DNA of 64,000 nt from Limnohabitans sp. Rim28 (lineage in GTDB: Bacteria > Pseudomonadota > Gammaproteobacteria > Burkholderiales > Burkholderiaceae_C). The notes beneath the pieces were generated by a model that had not been told where the DNA came from, did no database searches, and was given only the letters and a program-made list of their open reading frames with translations. Shown here piece by piece: positions 8,828 through 18,141 of this stretch (the stretch's first letter is position 1; the number at the start of each line of letters is the position of its first letter). The DNA lies in assembly GCF_000293865.2 (NCBI RefSeq), contig NZ_ALKN02000005.1, positions 124,001 to 188,000 of the forward strand, given 5' to 3'. The translations under genes were made by a program, and so were the position numbers.

Positions 8828-9943
8828 ATGTCCTTGATCCCCACCACCATCCTGACCGGCTTTTTGGGCTCGGGTAAAACCACTTTGCTCAAGCGCGTGC
8901 TGACCGAGGCCCATGGTCAAAAGATCGCCGTCATTGAAAACGAGTTTGGTGAAGAAAACATCGACAACGACATTTTGGTGTCCGACACCAACGAGCAAAT
9001 CATCCAGATGAGCAATGGTTGTATTTGCTGCACCATCCGTGAAGACCTGCGCGTGACCCTGCAGTTGTTGGCGGCCAAGCGCCGCAAGGGTCTGCTGAGT
9101 TTTGACCGCATCGTCATCGAGACCACCGGCTTGGCCGATCCAGGCCCGGTGGCGCAGACCTTTTTCATGGACGATGAAATCGCGGAAACCTTTTTGCTCG
9201 ATTCCATCCTGACTTTGGTGGACGCCAAGCACGCGGCCCAGCAATTGAATGAACGCCAGGAAGCACGCCGTCAGGTGGGCTTTGCCGACCAAATCTTCAT
9301 CAGCAAGGCCGATTTGGTCTCGCCCCAAGAGCTGGACGCTTTGCAGCACCGCTTGAAACACATGAACCCGCGCGCACCGCAAAAGGTGGTTCATTTTGGC
9401 GAAGTGGCTTTGTCCGAAGTGTTCGATCTCAAAGGTTTCAACTTGAACGCCAAGTTGGACATTGACCCGGACTTTTTGAAAGACGATGCCCATGGACACG
9501 ACCATGACCATGTGCACGGCGAGCACTGCGACCATCCGTCGCACCAGCACGGTGCAGCGACCGAGCACGCCCATGACCATGAGCACGGCGAGCATTGTGA
9601 TCATCCGTCGCACCAACAAAACCAAGGTCATCACCACCACCACGACGACGATGTCAAAAGCTTTGTTTTCAAGTCGGAACGCGCGTTTGACCCTGCCAAG
9701 TTAGAGGACTTTTTGGGCGCTGTCGTGAACATTTACGGCCCACGGATGCTCAGATACAAAGGCATCTTGAACATGCAGGGCACCGAGCGCAAGGTCATTT
9801 TCCAAGGCGTTCACCAGCTCATGGGCAGCGATTTGGGACCCATGTGGGCTGCAGGCGAGACGAAAATGAGCAAGATGGTGTTCATTGGCATCGACTTGCC
9901 CAAGGACATCCTGTTGCAGGGGCTTGAACAAAGCTTGGTGTGA
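8828..9943 (+). CDS. CobW/COG0523-family GTP-binding protein, putative zinc metallochaperone
   Basis: 371 residues. A G3E GTPase domain opens the protein: Walker A GFLGSGKTTLLKR at about 11-23, the metal-binding CxCC motif in NGCICCTIRED, ETTGLADPGP, and SKAD for base recognition. From about residue 218 comes a long His-rich segment holding two copies of GEHCDHPSHQ and a final run of five His. The CobW C-terminal domain follows (SERAFDPAKLEDFLGAVV ... NMQGTERKVIFQGVHQL). The family inserts or delivers metals; a His-rich loop usually points to zinc or nickel/cobalt. No metalloenzyme neighbour identifies the client, and I see no convincing Zur box in the 118 bp upstream. Confidence 0.9.
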   Translation: MSLIPTTILTGFLGSGKTTLLKRVLTEAHGQKIAVIENEFGEENIDNDILVSDTNEQIIQMSNGCICCTIREDLRVTLQLLAAKRRKGLLSFDRIVIETTGLADPGPVAQTFFMDDEIAETFLLDSILTLVDAKHAAQQLNERQEARRQVGFADQIFISKADLVSPQELDALQHRLKHMNPRAPQKVVHFGEVALSEVFDLKGFNLNAKLDIDPDFLKDDAHGHDHDHVHGEHCDHPSHQHGAATEHAHDHEHGEHCDHPSHQQNQGHHHHHDDDVKSFVFKSERAFDPAKLEDFLGAVVNIYGPRMLRYKGILNMQGTERKVIFQGVHQLMGSDLGPMWAAGETKMSKMVFIGIDLPKDILLQGLEQSLV

Positions 9944-10035
9944 AGCGTTTGCTCTCGGGATTGGCGGATGGTCGTGTTTTTTTCAACAAAATCGCTTTAA
10001 TCGTTCGGCGTCAGATTTTTTACCGTTCTAGTCGC

Positions 10036-10041
10036 TACAAT
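10036..10041 (+). promoter_or_regulatory. possible dksA promoter -10
   Basis: TACAAT sits about 150 bp before the dksA start, in a locally AT-rich stretch (9970-10040). The -35 region 17 bp upstream is poor. Otherwise I see nothing in the 250 bp between the CobW gene and dksA. Position-based inference only. Confidence 0.35.
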
Positions 10042-10193
10042 CGCCCGCCTGCAACGGTGCCTTTTGGCGACGTTTTAAAGCCGAATCCACGATCGATCCA
10101 TGGGTTCGAGATCAGCATGAACAGTGTTCCTTCGGTGCGTGCGGTTTGCGTGCTGTTCGAGAACTGCCTTCTTACAAGGCTAGGAGACAAGAC

Positions 10194-11357
10194 GTGACGA
10201 CCCCCAAAAAATCACCTGCTAAAGCAGCCTCTAAAGCTGCAAAGACAGCGGTGACTGCCCAGAAAAAATCCCCGGCAGTCAAGCCGTCCGTTGCAGCCAA
10301 ACCCCAGCCGAAGGCCAAAACTGTGGCGCAAGTCAAAGCCGTTAAAAAGGTGCCTGTAAAAGCCAAACCGGTTAAAACGGTGCCTGCCAAAGCCAAGCCG
10401 GTTAAAACGGCGCCCGCCAAAGCCAAGCCGGCTAAAACGGCACCCGCCAAAGCCAAACCGGTTTCTGCTTCTCTTGCCAAACCCAAGCCAAAGTCAAGTC
10501 CACCCTCCAAACCTGCCGTCAAAGCCAAGTCAGCACCTGCCAAGCCGGTGGTGAGTTCCGCCAAGGCGGCTAAAAAGCCGCCCGTTTTAGCCAAAACTGT
10601 TGCAGCCAAGTCTTCTGTGTCCAAGCCAAGTGCTGTCAAAGAATCTTCGAAGAAGTCTTTGACAGCCCCTCAAGTGAAACCCATGACCGTTCAAACCAGC
10701 GAGGCTGTTGAAGCCTCCATTGCGCCCGTTCCGCTCACGCCAGTGGCGTCAGACCAGCCTGTGCGTGCCGCTCGCCCGTCCGCCAGGTTGGCTCAAATCA
10801 CCGTGCCCTCCTTGCCGCCAGCCGTGGCCTCCACTGCCGCCAAGTCGAGTTTCCTGCCCAGTTCGGCGCCCCCCGCACAAAGTGTTCCTTTTGCACCGAT
10901 CAAAAAAGACCCGAAGCTCGCCAACAACTGGAAATCCAAAAAAGTCGATGCCCTGACCGATGCTGAAATCTTGGCCATGCCCGATGACCAGTACATGAAC
11001 GACACGCAGCTGGCCTATTTCCGGCGCAAGCTCAGCATCCTCAAGCAAGACATCCTCAACAGTGCCGGCGCCACCACAGAGCACCTGCGCGAGGACACCG
11101 TGGTGGTTCCCGATCCCGCCGACCGGGCCACGATCGAGGAGGAGCATGCTTTGGAGCTGCGCACCCGTGATCGCGAACGCAAATTGCTGAAGAAGATTGA
11201 ACAATCCATACACCGTATCGATGCAGGCGATTACGGCTTTTGTGACGAGACAGGCGAGGCCATTGGCGTGGGTCGTTTGTTGGCCCGCCCGACGGCAACC
11301 TTGTCTTTAGAGGCGCAGCAGCGTCGTGAGCTGAAGCAGAAAATGTTCGGCGATTGA
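10194..11357 (+). CDS. dksA: RNA polymerase-binding transcription factor DksA with basic N-terminal extension
   Basis: 387 residues from a GTG at 10194, preceded by AGGAG seven bases upstream. The frame stays open to 10146, but that region lacks a ribosome site. Residues about 1-235 are low complexity, rich in Lys, Ala and Pro, like histone H1 tails, with a tandem 10-residue repeat. Residues about 240-387 are DksA: coiled coil (YFRRKLSILKQDIL ... ERKLLKKIEQSIHRI) and a C-terminal globular part GDYGFCDETGEAIGVGRLLARPTATLSLEAQ. Only one of the four zinc cysteines of E. coli DksA is present, which as I recall is normal for beta- and alphaproteobacterial DksA. It binds the RNAP secondary channel and mediates the ppGpp response. 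The extension could bind nucleic acid. Confidence 0.9.
   Translation: MTTPKKSPAKAASKAAKTAVTAQKKSPAVKPSVAAKPQPKAKTVAQVKAVKKVPVKAKPVKTVPAKAKPVKTAPAKAKPAKTAPAKAKPVSASLAKPKPKSSPPSKPAVKAKSAPAKPVVSSAKAAKKPPVLAKTVAAKSSVSKPSAVKESSKKSLTAPQVKPMTVQTSEAVEASIAPVPLTPVASDQPVRAARPSARLAQITVPSLPPAVASTAAKSSFLPSSAPPAQSVPFAPIKKDPKLANNWKSKKVDALTDAEILAMPDDQYMNDTQLAYFRRKLSILKQDILNSAGATTEHLREDTVVVPDPADRATIEEEHALELRTRDRERKLLKKIEQSIHRIDAGDYGFCDETGEAIGVGRLLARPTATLSLEAQQRRELKQKMFGD
10359..10478 (+). repeat. tandem 30-bp repeat within dksA (KAKPxKTxPA)
   Basis: Three near-perfect 30-bp units at 10359, 10389 and 10419, and a diverged fourth at 10449, encode KAKPVKTVPA, KAKPVKTAPA, KAKPAKTAPA and KAKPVSASLA. They lie in the basic N-terminal extension. 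Unit number is likely to vary between strains by slippage. Confidence 0.85.
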
Positions 11358-11395
11358 GTCTGGCCAAACCGGGCTGACGGCTCGGTGAAGCTTTG

Positions 11396-11420
11396 AAAAC
11401 CCCTTGATTGGGGTTTTTTT
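11396..11420 (+). terminator. Rho-independent terminator of dksA
   Basis: AAAACCCC-TTGATT-GGGGTTTT stem-loop running into seven T, 38 bp after the dksA stop. It separates dksA from the dcw cluster. Confidence 0.9.
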
Positions 11421-11645
11421 ACGTCTGGAAGCTTGATATTGTTAAAAACAGCAGATGACTTGCCTCAAATGAGTTTGATATTTTTATTTGATTTACTCCT
11501 TGAGATCTTACTTTCATAGCCTCTTGTAAGTGCCTAATTTACAAGGAAATTTAGTCCAAGTGTGCTTGCGATTTCGGCGCTAAGCCCTTGATTTCATTGA
11601 AAAAAAACGATCTTCTGTGTTTGAGTTGGCGTGAAATCCTGATAC
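11421..11645. other. AT-rich gene-free stretch upstream of mraZ
   Basis: About 225 bp between the dksA terminator and the MraZ boxes. It is distinctly AT-rich against its surroundings and contains no convincing reading frame. Its right end holds a plausible sigma-70 promoter (TTGAGT at 11621, TACAGT at 11643, 16-bp spacer), so it probably carries the main dcw promoter. I see nothing else in it. Confidence 0.5.
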
Positions 11646-11648
11646 AGT
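11621..11648 (+). promoter_or_regulatory. putative dcw cluster promoter (PmraZ)
   Basis: TTGAGT (11621-11626) and TACAGT (11643-11648), 16 bp apart, each match the sigma-70 consensus at four of six bases. The -10 overlaps the first AGTG box, so MraZ bound there would be expected to block RNA polymerase. Inference from sequence only. Confidence 0.45.
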
Positions 11649-11680
11649 GCAAAAAAGTGCAATTAAGTGGGGAAAAGTGT
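11646..11680 (+). promoter_or_regulatory. MraZ operator: four AGTG boxes at 10-bp spacing
   Basis: AGTGC, AGTGC, AGTGG and AGTGT begin at 11646, 11656, 11666 and 11676, exactly one helical turn apart, 38 bp before the mraZ start. MraZ is known to bind short direct repeats of about this spacing upstream of its own gene (TGGGN in E. coli, AAAGTG-type in Mollicutes). The phasing and position fit autoregulation of the dcw cluster. Confidence 0.75.
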
Positions 11681-11717
11681 CTCCGCTGGTACTTTTGAAC
11701 TGAAAAAGGTCGTGGCT

Positions 11718-12146
11718 GTGTTTCAAGGGGCTTCATCGCTGAGTCTGGATGCCAAAGGGCGGTTGTCTGTGCCGACCCGGCACCGTGACGTCCTGAGCGC
11801 CACAGCGCAAGGGCAGCTGACGATCACCAAGCACCCACACGGATGTTTGATGGTTTTCCCTCGGCCTGAGTGGGAAAAGTTCCGCGAGCGGATTGCCCAA
11901 CTGCCCATGTCGGCCCAGTGGTGGAAGCGGATCTTTTTGGGCAATGCCATGGATGTGGAGATGGATGGCACGGGCCGCGTGCTGATCTCGCCCGAATTGC
12001 GACAAGCCGCAGGCATTTCCAAAGACACCATGCTGCTGGGCATGGGCAATCACTTTGAGTTGTGGGACAAAGCCGCTTACGACGCCCAAGAGGCGCAGGC
12101 CATGCAGGGCGATATGCCGGATGTGTTCAAAGACTTTTCTTTTTGA
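11718..12146 (+). CDS. mraZ: transcriptional regulator MraZ
   Basis: 142 residues from the GTG at 11718 ([24 protein letters not shown]), placed 8 nt after AAAGG. An ATG at 11667 in the same frame would add 17 residues but lies inside the operator boxes, and the family starts at this point. Two AbrB-like MraZ domains are visible, each with a DxxGR core ([10 protein letters not shown] at about 10 and [14 protein letters not shown] at about 80). MraZ forms a ring that binds repeats upstream of the division and cell wall cluster and represses it. First gene of the dcw operon; rsmH follows 5 bp downstream. Confidence 0.92.
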   Translation: MFQGASSLSLDAKGRLSVPTRHRDVLSATAQGQLTITKHPHGCLMVFPRPEWEKFRERIAQLPMSAQWWKRIFLGNAMDVEMDGTGRVLISPELRQAAGISKDTMLLGMGNHFELWDKAAYDAQEAQAMQGDMPDVFKDFSF

Positions 12147-12151
12147 GCGCC

Positions 12152-13081
12152 ATGACCGACACCGTATTGACCCACACCACCGTTCTCTTGAATGAGGCTG
12201 TGCATGAGTTGTTGCAGGCGACAGCTGGCGCTGACGGCGCTTACGTGGATGCCACGTTTGGTCGCGGCGGACATTCCCGTCTGATTTTGTCGCGCCTCTC
12301 GGCGCAGGGTCGCTTACAAGCTTTTGACAAAGACCTGGAGGCGATTGCTGAGGCGGCCTTGATTTCAGACGCCCGGTTTGCCATCCGCCATGAAGGTTTT
12401 TCGAACCTGGGTGAACTGCCGCCCGGCAGTGTGGATGGCGTGCTGATGGACTTGGGCATCAGCTCCCCCCAAATTGACAGCCCCGAGAGGGGTTTTTCTT
12501 TTCGTTTTGACGGCCCACTGGACATGCGCATGGACACCACGCGCGGACAAAGTGTGGCCGATTGGTTGGCCACTGCAGAGGTGGATCAAATCACGGAGGT
12601 GATACGTGACTATGGCGAAGAACGGTTTGCTTTTCAGATTGCAAAGGCGCTTGTGGCTCGCCGACAAGAACGGGGCCCAATTTCAAGCACCACCGATTTG
12701 GCCCAGCTCGTGGCTGACACGGTCAAAACCCGCGAGCCGGGCCAGAACCCTGCAACGCGGACATTTCAGGCTTTTCGGATTTTCATCAACGCAGAGCTTG
12801 CGGAGCTTGAACAAGCGCTAGAGGCCAGTCTGCTCGTCATGGCCCCGGGCGCCCGGCTGGTGGTGATCAGCTTTCATTCGCTGGAAGACCGTATCGTGAA
12901 GCAGTTCATGGCCAAGCATGCCAAAGAGGTGGTGGACCGCCGCGTGCCTTTTGCTGAGCCGGTCAAGATGCGTTTAAAGCTGTGTGGTCGGATTCGCCCC
13001 AGCGAGTCAGAGGTGCGCGGCAACCCCCGTTCGCGCAGCGCCATCATGCGCATGGCTGAGCGCACCGAGGTGCCCGCATGA
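12152..13081 (+). CDS. rsmH: 16S rRNA m4C1402 methyltransferase RsmH (MraW)
   Basis: 309 residues from the ATG at 12152. The SAM-binding start is [48 protein letters not shown] and [16 protein letters not shown] are hallmark RsmH segments. The enzyme N4-methylates C1402 in 16S rRNA. It follows mraZ and overlaps ftsL by four bases (ATGA), the standard dcw order. Length is normal. Confidence 0.96.
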   Translation: MTDTVLTHTTVLLNEAVHELLQATAGADGAYVDATFGRGGHSRLILSRLSAQGRLQAFDKDLEAIAEAALISDARFAIRHEGFSNLGELPPGSVDGVLMDLGISSPQIDSPERGFSFRFDGPLDMRMDTTRGQSVADWLATAEVDQITEVIRDYGEERFAFQIAKALVARRQERGPISSTTDLAQLVADTVKTREPGQNPATRTFQAFRIFINAELAELEQALEASLLVMAPGARLVVISFHSLEDRIVKQFMAKHAKEVVDRRVPFAEPVKMRLKLCGRIRPSESEVRGNPRSRSAIMRMAERTEVPA

Positions 13082-13407
13082 TGCGTTTGAGCATGTTCTT
13101 GCTGGTTGCCATCGTGAGCAGCGCCTTGTGGTTGGTGCACAGCCATTACGAGTCCAGGCGCCTGTTCATGGCGCTGGAGACAGCACGCAAAGAAAACCAG
13201 CGCATCGAAGTGGACCTTGACCGCATGGAAGTTGAGCGACGGGCGCAAACCACGCCTTTGCGTGTGGAGCAAATCGCACGCCAGCAATTGCAAATGCGCA
13301 ATGTCTCTCCCGCCATTACCCAATACGTGACCACCACGGGTGCGGTCAATTCGACCGTACCTGGGAAAACATCTGCTGCGCCAGCTGCAAGCGGAGGCGC
13401 CCGATGA
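13078..13407 (+). CDS. ftsL: cell division protein FtsL
   Basis: 109 residues. One membrane segment near the N-terminus (about 3-20, [18 protein letters not shown]) is followed by a heptad-like coiled coil ([29 protein letters not shown]). This is the FtsL bitopic layout; it pairs with FtsB and FtsQ in the divisome and activates FtsWI. ATGA overlap with rsmH; four-base overlap into ftsI. Assignment rests on topology, size and position, since FtsL sequence is poorly conserved. Confidence 0.9.
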   Translation: MMRLSMFLLVAIVSSALWLVHSHYESRRLFMALETARKENQRIEVDLDRMEVERRAQTTPLRVEQIARQQLQMRNVSPAITQYVTTTGAVNSTVPGKTSAAPAASGGAR

Positions 13408-15143
13408 ACCGCGGCCGCAGTGTGCAGCTGAGTTCCAGCCCTTTGCTGGCCAGCAAGACGCCGGTTTGGCGCAGCAAATTGATCGTGGGCTTGATGGCTT
13501 TGGGGTTCACGGGCTTGGTGGGCCGTGCAGCGCATGTTCAGGTCATCGACAATGATTTTTTCATCAGGCAGGGTGAAGTGCGTTTTGCCCGAACCTTGAG
13601 CTTGCCCGCTAACCGTGGCCGCGTGTTGGACCGCAATGGCGTGTTGTTGGCCTCGAGTGTGCCGGCCCCCAGCATTTGGGCCAACCCGGAGGACTTGGAG
13701 CGTGACCCGCTCAAACTGCGGCAGCTGGCCAAGTTGCTGGAGATGGCCCCCGCCGAACTGGACGCCAAGCTCAAGAACGAAGAAAAAACCTTTGTGTGGC
13801 TGCGCCGTCAAATGGACGAGTCGGTGGTCAAAGAAATTCGTGCCCTCAACATCAAAGGGGTGTACGACATCAAAGAGTACAAACGCCTCTACCCTGAGGG
13901 CGAGGCCGCAGCCCACATCGTGGGCTTCACCAACGTTGAAGACAAAGGTCAAGAAGGCGTTGAGCTGATTTTCCAAAAGCAGTTGGCCGGTCAAGCGGGC
14001 TCAAGGCGCGTGATCAAGGACCGTTTGGGCCGCGTGGTCGAGGCAGTGGGCGAGACGGTTCAGCCCATCGATGGCCAGGACCTGCAGTTGAGCATTGACA
14101 GCAAGGTTCAGTTTTATGCTTACCAGACCCTGCGTGATGCGGTGGCGCAGCACAAGGCCAAGGCCGGCAGTGTGGTGGTATTGGATGCGCAAACCGGTGA
14201 AATTTTGGCCTTGGCCAACTACCCCAGCTATTCGCCGGACAAGCGCGGCAACCTGACGGGCGAGCAGCTGCGAAATCGGGCCTTGACCGACAGCTTTGAG
14301 CCCGGCTCCACCATGAAGCCGTTCACAGTGGCTTTGGCCTTGCAACAAGGTTTGGTCAAACCCGAGACACCGATTCAGACCGCACCCGGCCGAATCACCA
14401 TCACAGGCTCCACCATCAGTGATGTGCACCCTTATGGGGTGTTGACGGTCAACGAGGTCATCCAAAAGTCCAGCAACGTGGGCACGGTGAAGATGGCCAT
14501 GCAATTGCAGCCCCGCGAAATGTGGGAAATGTTTGCAGACTTGGGTTTTGGTCAAAAGCCCCAGTTGCCCTTTCCGGGTGTGGTCAGCGGTCGGCTGCGG
14601 CCTTACAAGACATGGCGTCCGGTGGAGCAGGCCACCATGAGCTACGGTTACGGCGTCTCCAGCAGTTTGTTCCAGGTGGCCCGTGCGTACACGGTGTTTG
14701 CGCGCGATGGTGAAATTGTGCCCGCCACCCTCATGAAAACCACCCAGCCCGCAGTGGGCACGCGCGTGTACAGCCCCGAGCACGCCATCGCCATGCGCAA
14801 GATGCTGCAAATGGCCTCAGGCCCAGGCGGCACCGGTCAAAAGGCCCAGACCATGGGTTATTCGGTGGGTGGCAAGTCAGGCACTGCACGCAAGCAAGAA
14901 GGCAAGGGCTACGCCAGCAAAAAATACCGTGGCTTTTTTGTCGGCATTGCCCCCATTGACCAGCCCCGCATTGTGGTGGCGGTGATGATCGACGAACCGT
15001 CCAATGGTGTTTACTACGGCGGTGCCGTGGCTGCGCCCGTGTTCAGCCAGACGGTTCAGCAAACCTTGCGTTTGATGGGCGTGCAGCCTGACATGGCGGT
15101 CAAGCCTCAAATCGTGGCCAAAGCCGTCGAGGAGTCGTTCTGA
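13404..15143 (+). CDS. ftsI: peptidoglycan D,D-transpeptidase FtsI (PBP3)
   Basis: 579 residues. An N-terminal membrane anchor (about 28-48) is followed by the non-catalytic pedestal (RGRVLDRNGVLLASS) and the transpeptidase domain with all three penicillin-binding motifs: SxxK in PGSTMKPF (Ser at about 302), SxN in KSSNVGTVK, and KSGT in GGKSGTARK. It cross-links septal peptidoglycan in the periplasm with FtsW. Overlaps ftsL and touches murE (TGATG). Confidence 0.96.
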   Translation: MNRGRSVQLSSSPLLASKTPVWRSKLIVGLMALGFTGLVGRAAHVQVIDNDFFIRQGEVRFARTLSLPANRGRVLDRNGVLLASSVPAPSIWANPEDLERDPLKLRQLAKLLEMAPAELDAKLKNEEKTFVWLRRQMDESVVKEIRALNIKGVYDIKEYKRLYPEGEAAAHIVGFTNVEDKGQEGVELIFQKQLAGQAGSRRVIKDRLGRVVEAVGETVQPIDGQDLQLSIDSKVQFYAYQTLRDAVAQHKAKAGSVVVLDAQTGEILALANYPSYSPDKRGNLTGEQLRNRALTDSFEPGSTMKPFTVALALQQGLVKPETPIQTAPGRITITGSTISDVHPYGVLTVNEVIQKSSNVGTVKMAMQLQPREMWEMFADLGFGQKPQLPFPGVVSGRLRPYKTWRPVEQATMSYGYGVSSSLFQVARAYTVFARDGEIVPATLMKTTQPAVGTRVYSPEHAIAMRKMLQMASGPGGTGQKAQTMGYSVGGKSGTARKQEGKGYASKKYRGFFVGIAPIDQPRIVVAVMIDEPSNGVYYGGAVAAPVFSQTVQQTLRLMGVQPDMAVKPQIVAKAVEESF

Positions 15144-16687
15144 TGCAGACCCTGCACAGCGCCTCACAAGCCGCCTCTTGGTTGCGCACCCGTGTGACCG
15201 GTGCACTTCGCACCGACAGCCGACAGGTTCAGCAAGGCGATGCGTTCATCGCATGGCCCGGCGCAGCCACCGACGGGCGTCGATTTTTGGCACAAGCTTT
15301 GGCGCAGGGGGCCAGTGCCTGCTTGATGGAAGAGGCGGGCCATGCACCTTGGTTGACCGCTTTGCAGGGCAAAGTCCCCGACGACAAATTGGCCTGCATG
15401 CCGCAACTCAAATCGCAAACGGGCTGGGTGGCCGATGCGTATTACGAGCAGCCCAGCCAAACTTTGCAGGTGTTGGCGGTCACGGGCACCAACGGCAAAA
15501 CCTCGACCGCTTGGTGGCTGGCGCAGGCTTTGTCATCGCCCGTGTTGGCACAGGCTTGCGCCGTCATCGGCACGCTGGGTGTGGGGCGCGTTCCTCATTT
15601 GGTGTCGACCGGCATGACCACACCTGATCCGGTGTTGGTGCAGCAAGAATTCAGGGCCATGGCCGATGCCGGCGTGACCCATTGCGCCATCGAGGCTTCG
15701 TCCATTGGTTTGGCCGAAGACCGACTGAACGGCACGCAGATTCGCGTGGCGGTGTTCACCAACTTCACACAAGACCATTTGGACTACCACGCTGACATGG
15801 GGCAGTACTGGTCTGCCAAAGCGGCCCTGTTCAGCTGGCCTGGTTTGCAGGCTGCGGTCATCAACACCGACGATGCACAAGGTGCACTGTTGGCCCGCCA
15901 GTTGCAAGGCGGCCCCTTGGACGTTTGGACGTGTTCGAGGCAAGGACCTGCCCGTTTGAAAGCACGCGCATTGCACAGCGCCGATGGCTTGGCCTTTGAC
16001 GTGATCGAAGGCGATGCGGTGCAGACGCTGCACACCGATTTGATGGGCGACTACAACATCGACAACTTGTTGGGCGTGATCGGTTGCTTGCGTGCGCTGG
16101 GGTTTGACTTGGCGCAGGCCGTGCAGGCTTGTACGCACTTGAGTGCGGTGCCTGGCCGCATGCAAAGGGTTCGTGTTGGCCAAGCGCCGTCGGTGCAAGG
16201 CGAGCTGGATGCAAGCTTGCCCCTCGCAGTGGTCGATTACGCGCACACGCCCGATGCCATTGTTCATGCCTTGTCAGCACTCAGGTCGCAGGCACGTTTG
16301 CGTGGCGGCCATTTGTGGTGTGTGCTGGGTTGTGGTGGGGACCGCGATGCGCTCAAGCGCCCCTTGATGGCCGCTGCGGCAGAGGCTTGTGCCGATCGGG
16401 TGATGTTGACCAGCGACAACCCCCGCTCTGAATCGCCTGAAGCGATTTTGGCAGCCATGGTGGAGGGGCTCCAGCACCCAAGCCAAGCCTTTGTGCAAGC
16501 TGACCGCGCCTTGGCGATTGCCCAAGTGCTGGCTCAGGCGGCAGCGCAGGACGTTGTGTTGGTGGCCGGTAAAGGCCACGAGAGCGAGCAAGACATCATG
16601 GGCGTGCGCCATCCTTTTTCGGATGTGGCGCATGTTCGCCAGGCCCTGCAGCAGCGCACGGCGCAATGTCAGGGAGACACCGCATGA
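15143..16687 (+). CDS. murE: UDP-MurNAc-tripeptide synthetase MurE (meso-DAP adding)
   Basis: 514 residues. Mur ligase fold: N-terminal substrate domain (GALRTDSRQVQQGDAFIAWPG), the ATP loop VTGTNGKTSTAWW, the carbamylated-lysine region, and the C-terminal domain with TSDNPRSESP. The DNPR motif selects meso-diaminopimelate over lysine, agreeing with the dapF gene in this window. It adds the third amino acid of the stem peptide in the cytoplasm. The stop overlaps the murF start by four bases. Confidence 0.96.
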   Translation: MQTLHSASQAASWLRTRVTGALRTDSRQVQQGDAFIAWPGAATDGRRFLAQALAQGASACLMEEAGHAPWLTALQGKVPDDKLACMPQLKSQTGWVADAYYEQPSQTLQVLAVTGTNGKTSTAWWLAQALSSPVLAQACAVIGTLGVGRVPHLVSTGMTTPDPVLVQQEFRAMADAGVTHCAIEASSIGLAEDRLNGTQIRVAVFTNFTQDHLDYHADMGQYWSAKAALFSWPGLQAAVINTDDAQGALLARQLQGGPLDVWTCSRQGPARLKARALHSADGLAFDVIEGDAVQTLHTDLMGDYNIDNLLGVIGCLRALGFDLAQAVQACTHLSAVPGRMQRVRVGQAPSVQGELDASLPLAVVDYAHTPDAIVHALSALRSQARLRGGHLWCVLGCGGDRDALKRPLMAAAAEACADRVMLTSDNPRSESPEAILAAMVEGLQHPSQAFVQADRALAIAQVLAQAAAQDVVLVAGKGHESEQDIMGVRHPFSDVAHVRQALQQRTAQCQGDTA

Positions 16688-18141
16688 GCGCGGTTCACAC
16701 CCCCATGAACTTGCAACTCGAATCGGCATTGGCTTGGCTGAGCCAAGCGCGCGGCGTGAATGTGCAGGCTGTGGTGGCCGACCGGGTCCACACCGACAGC
16801 CGCAGCTTGCGCGCGGGCGATCTGTTTGTGGCGTTGCGCGGCGAGCGGTTTGATGGCAACCAGTTCATGGCCCAAGCCAAGGCGCAAGGCGCAGTGGCCG
16901 TGGTGTGCGAAGCCTCTGGTGAAGCCGAAGCCACAGCCCAGGGCTTGCCTGCGCTGGTGGTGCCTGACGCCCGCTTGGCCTTGGGCGAATTGGCCGCAGG
17001 CTGGCGTGCACAGTTTGATCTGCCTTTGATCGCAGTGACCGGCAGCAACGGCAAAACCACGGTGACCCAAATGATCGCGGCCATTTTGCGTGCACACGTC
17101 GGTGACGGCGCCTTGTCAACGCAGGGCAACTTGAACAACGACATTGGCGTGCCCCTGACCTTGCTCAACTTGCGCAGCCATCACCGCCTGGCTGTGGTGG
17201 AGTTGGGCATGAACCACCCTGGCGAAATCGCTTATTTGGCCCAGTTGACCCAACCCACCGTGGCCCTGGTCAACAACGCGCAGCGTGAACACCAAGAATT
17301 CATGGGCACTGTTGAGGCAGTGGCGCAAGAAAACGGTGCAGTCTTGCTGTTTTTGCCCAGCCAAGGTGTGGCGGTCTACCCGACGGACGAAACGCACACC
17401 CCCGTTTGGCAGACCCAATCGGGCGCTCGCACACAACACACGTTTGCCATGGGCCATGGCGATGGGGTTGCCGATGTTCGGGCAGCTGTGGTGGTCTGGC
17501 AGTCGGGTGCTTGGCAATTCACACTCAAAACGCCGGTGGGCACAGCCCCTGTCCGCTTGCACATCGCTGGCCGACACAATGTCAAAAATGCCTTGGCAGC
17601 CAGCGCTTGTGCCTTGGCGGCAGGGGTGCCGCTGGTGGCGGTTGCGCAAGGGTTGCAAGCCTTTGAGCCCGTCAAGGGCCGGTCGCGCGCTTTGTTGGTG
17701 CACACCTCGGCAGGCGAAATGACGTTGGTCGACGACACTTACAACGCCAACCCCGATTCGGTGCGTGCGGCCATCGATGTGCTGACCGAATTGCCTTCGC
17801 CACGCCTCTTGGTTTTGGGCGACATGGGTGAGGTCGGTGACCAAGGACCGGCATTCCATGCCGAAGTGGGCGCCTATGCAGCGGAGTGCGGTATTGAGGC
17901 TTTCTACACCTTGGGTGACTTGTGCCAACACGCAGGTCAGGCCTTTGGATCAGCCCAGCATTTTGAAAACATGGACAGCCTGTTGGCGGCCGTTGCACAG
18001 CATGCGGCGCACTTTCAGAGCATGGTTGTCAAGGGGTCTCGCTTCATGAAGATGGAGCGTGTGGTCGAGGCGGTGCAAGCCTTGGACTTGTCCAACAGCC
18101 CACAACACCACAACAAAAAAGGGGAGGCCCATGCTGCTTAG
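16684..18141 (+). CDS. murF: UDP-MurNAc-tripeptide-D-alanyl-D-alanine ligase
   Basis: 485 residues from the ATG at 16684, which overlaps the murE stop as ATGA. An upstream in-frame ATG at 16666 lies inside murE and is less likely. Mur ligase signatures: [29 protein letters not shown] loop [36 protein letters not shown] and [16 protein letters not shown], the last typical of MurF. It adds D-Ala-D-Ala to complete the pentapeptide. Its last 11 bases overlap mraY. Confidence 0.96.
   Translation: MSAVHTPMNLQLESALAWLSQARGVNVQAVVADRVHTDSRSLRAGDLFVALRGERFDGNQFMAQAKAQGAVAVVCEASGEAEATAQGLPALVVPDARLALGELAAGWRAQFDLPLIAVTGSNGKTTVTQMIAAILRAHVGDGALSTQGNLNNDIGVPLTLLNLRSHHRLAVVELGMNHPGEIAYLAQLTQPTVALVNNAQREHQEFMGTVEAVAQENGAVLLFLPSQGVAVYPTDETHTPVWQTQSGARTQHTFAMGHGDGVADVRAAVVVWQSGAWQFTLKTPVGTAPVRLHIAGRHNVKNALAASACALAAGVPLVAVAQGLQAFEPVKGRSRALLVHTSAGEMTLVDDTYNANPDSVRAAIDVLTELPSPRLLVLGDMGEVGDQGPAFHAEVGAYAAECGIEAFYTLGDLCQHAGQAFGSAQHFENMDSLLAAVAQHAAHFQSMVVKGSRFMKMERVVEAVQALDLSNSPQHHNKKGEAHAA

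Noticed and set aside
9940-10197. 85-codon plus-strand frame overlapping the end of the CobW gene
   Set aside because: It covers the AT-rich dksA promoter region and has no recognisable sequence.
11282-11357. Loss of three zinc cysteines in DksA as an anomaly
   Set aside because: The DETGEAIG ... RPTATLSLEAQ form is, to my knowledge, usual in beta- and alphaproteobacterial DksA, so only the N-terminal extension is flagged.
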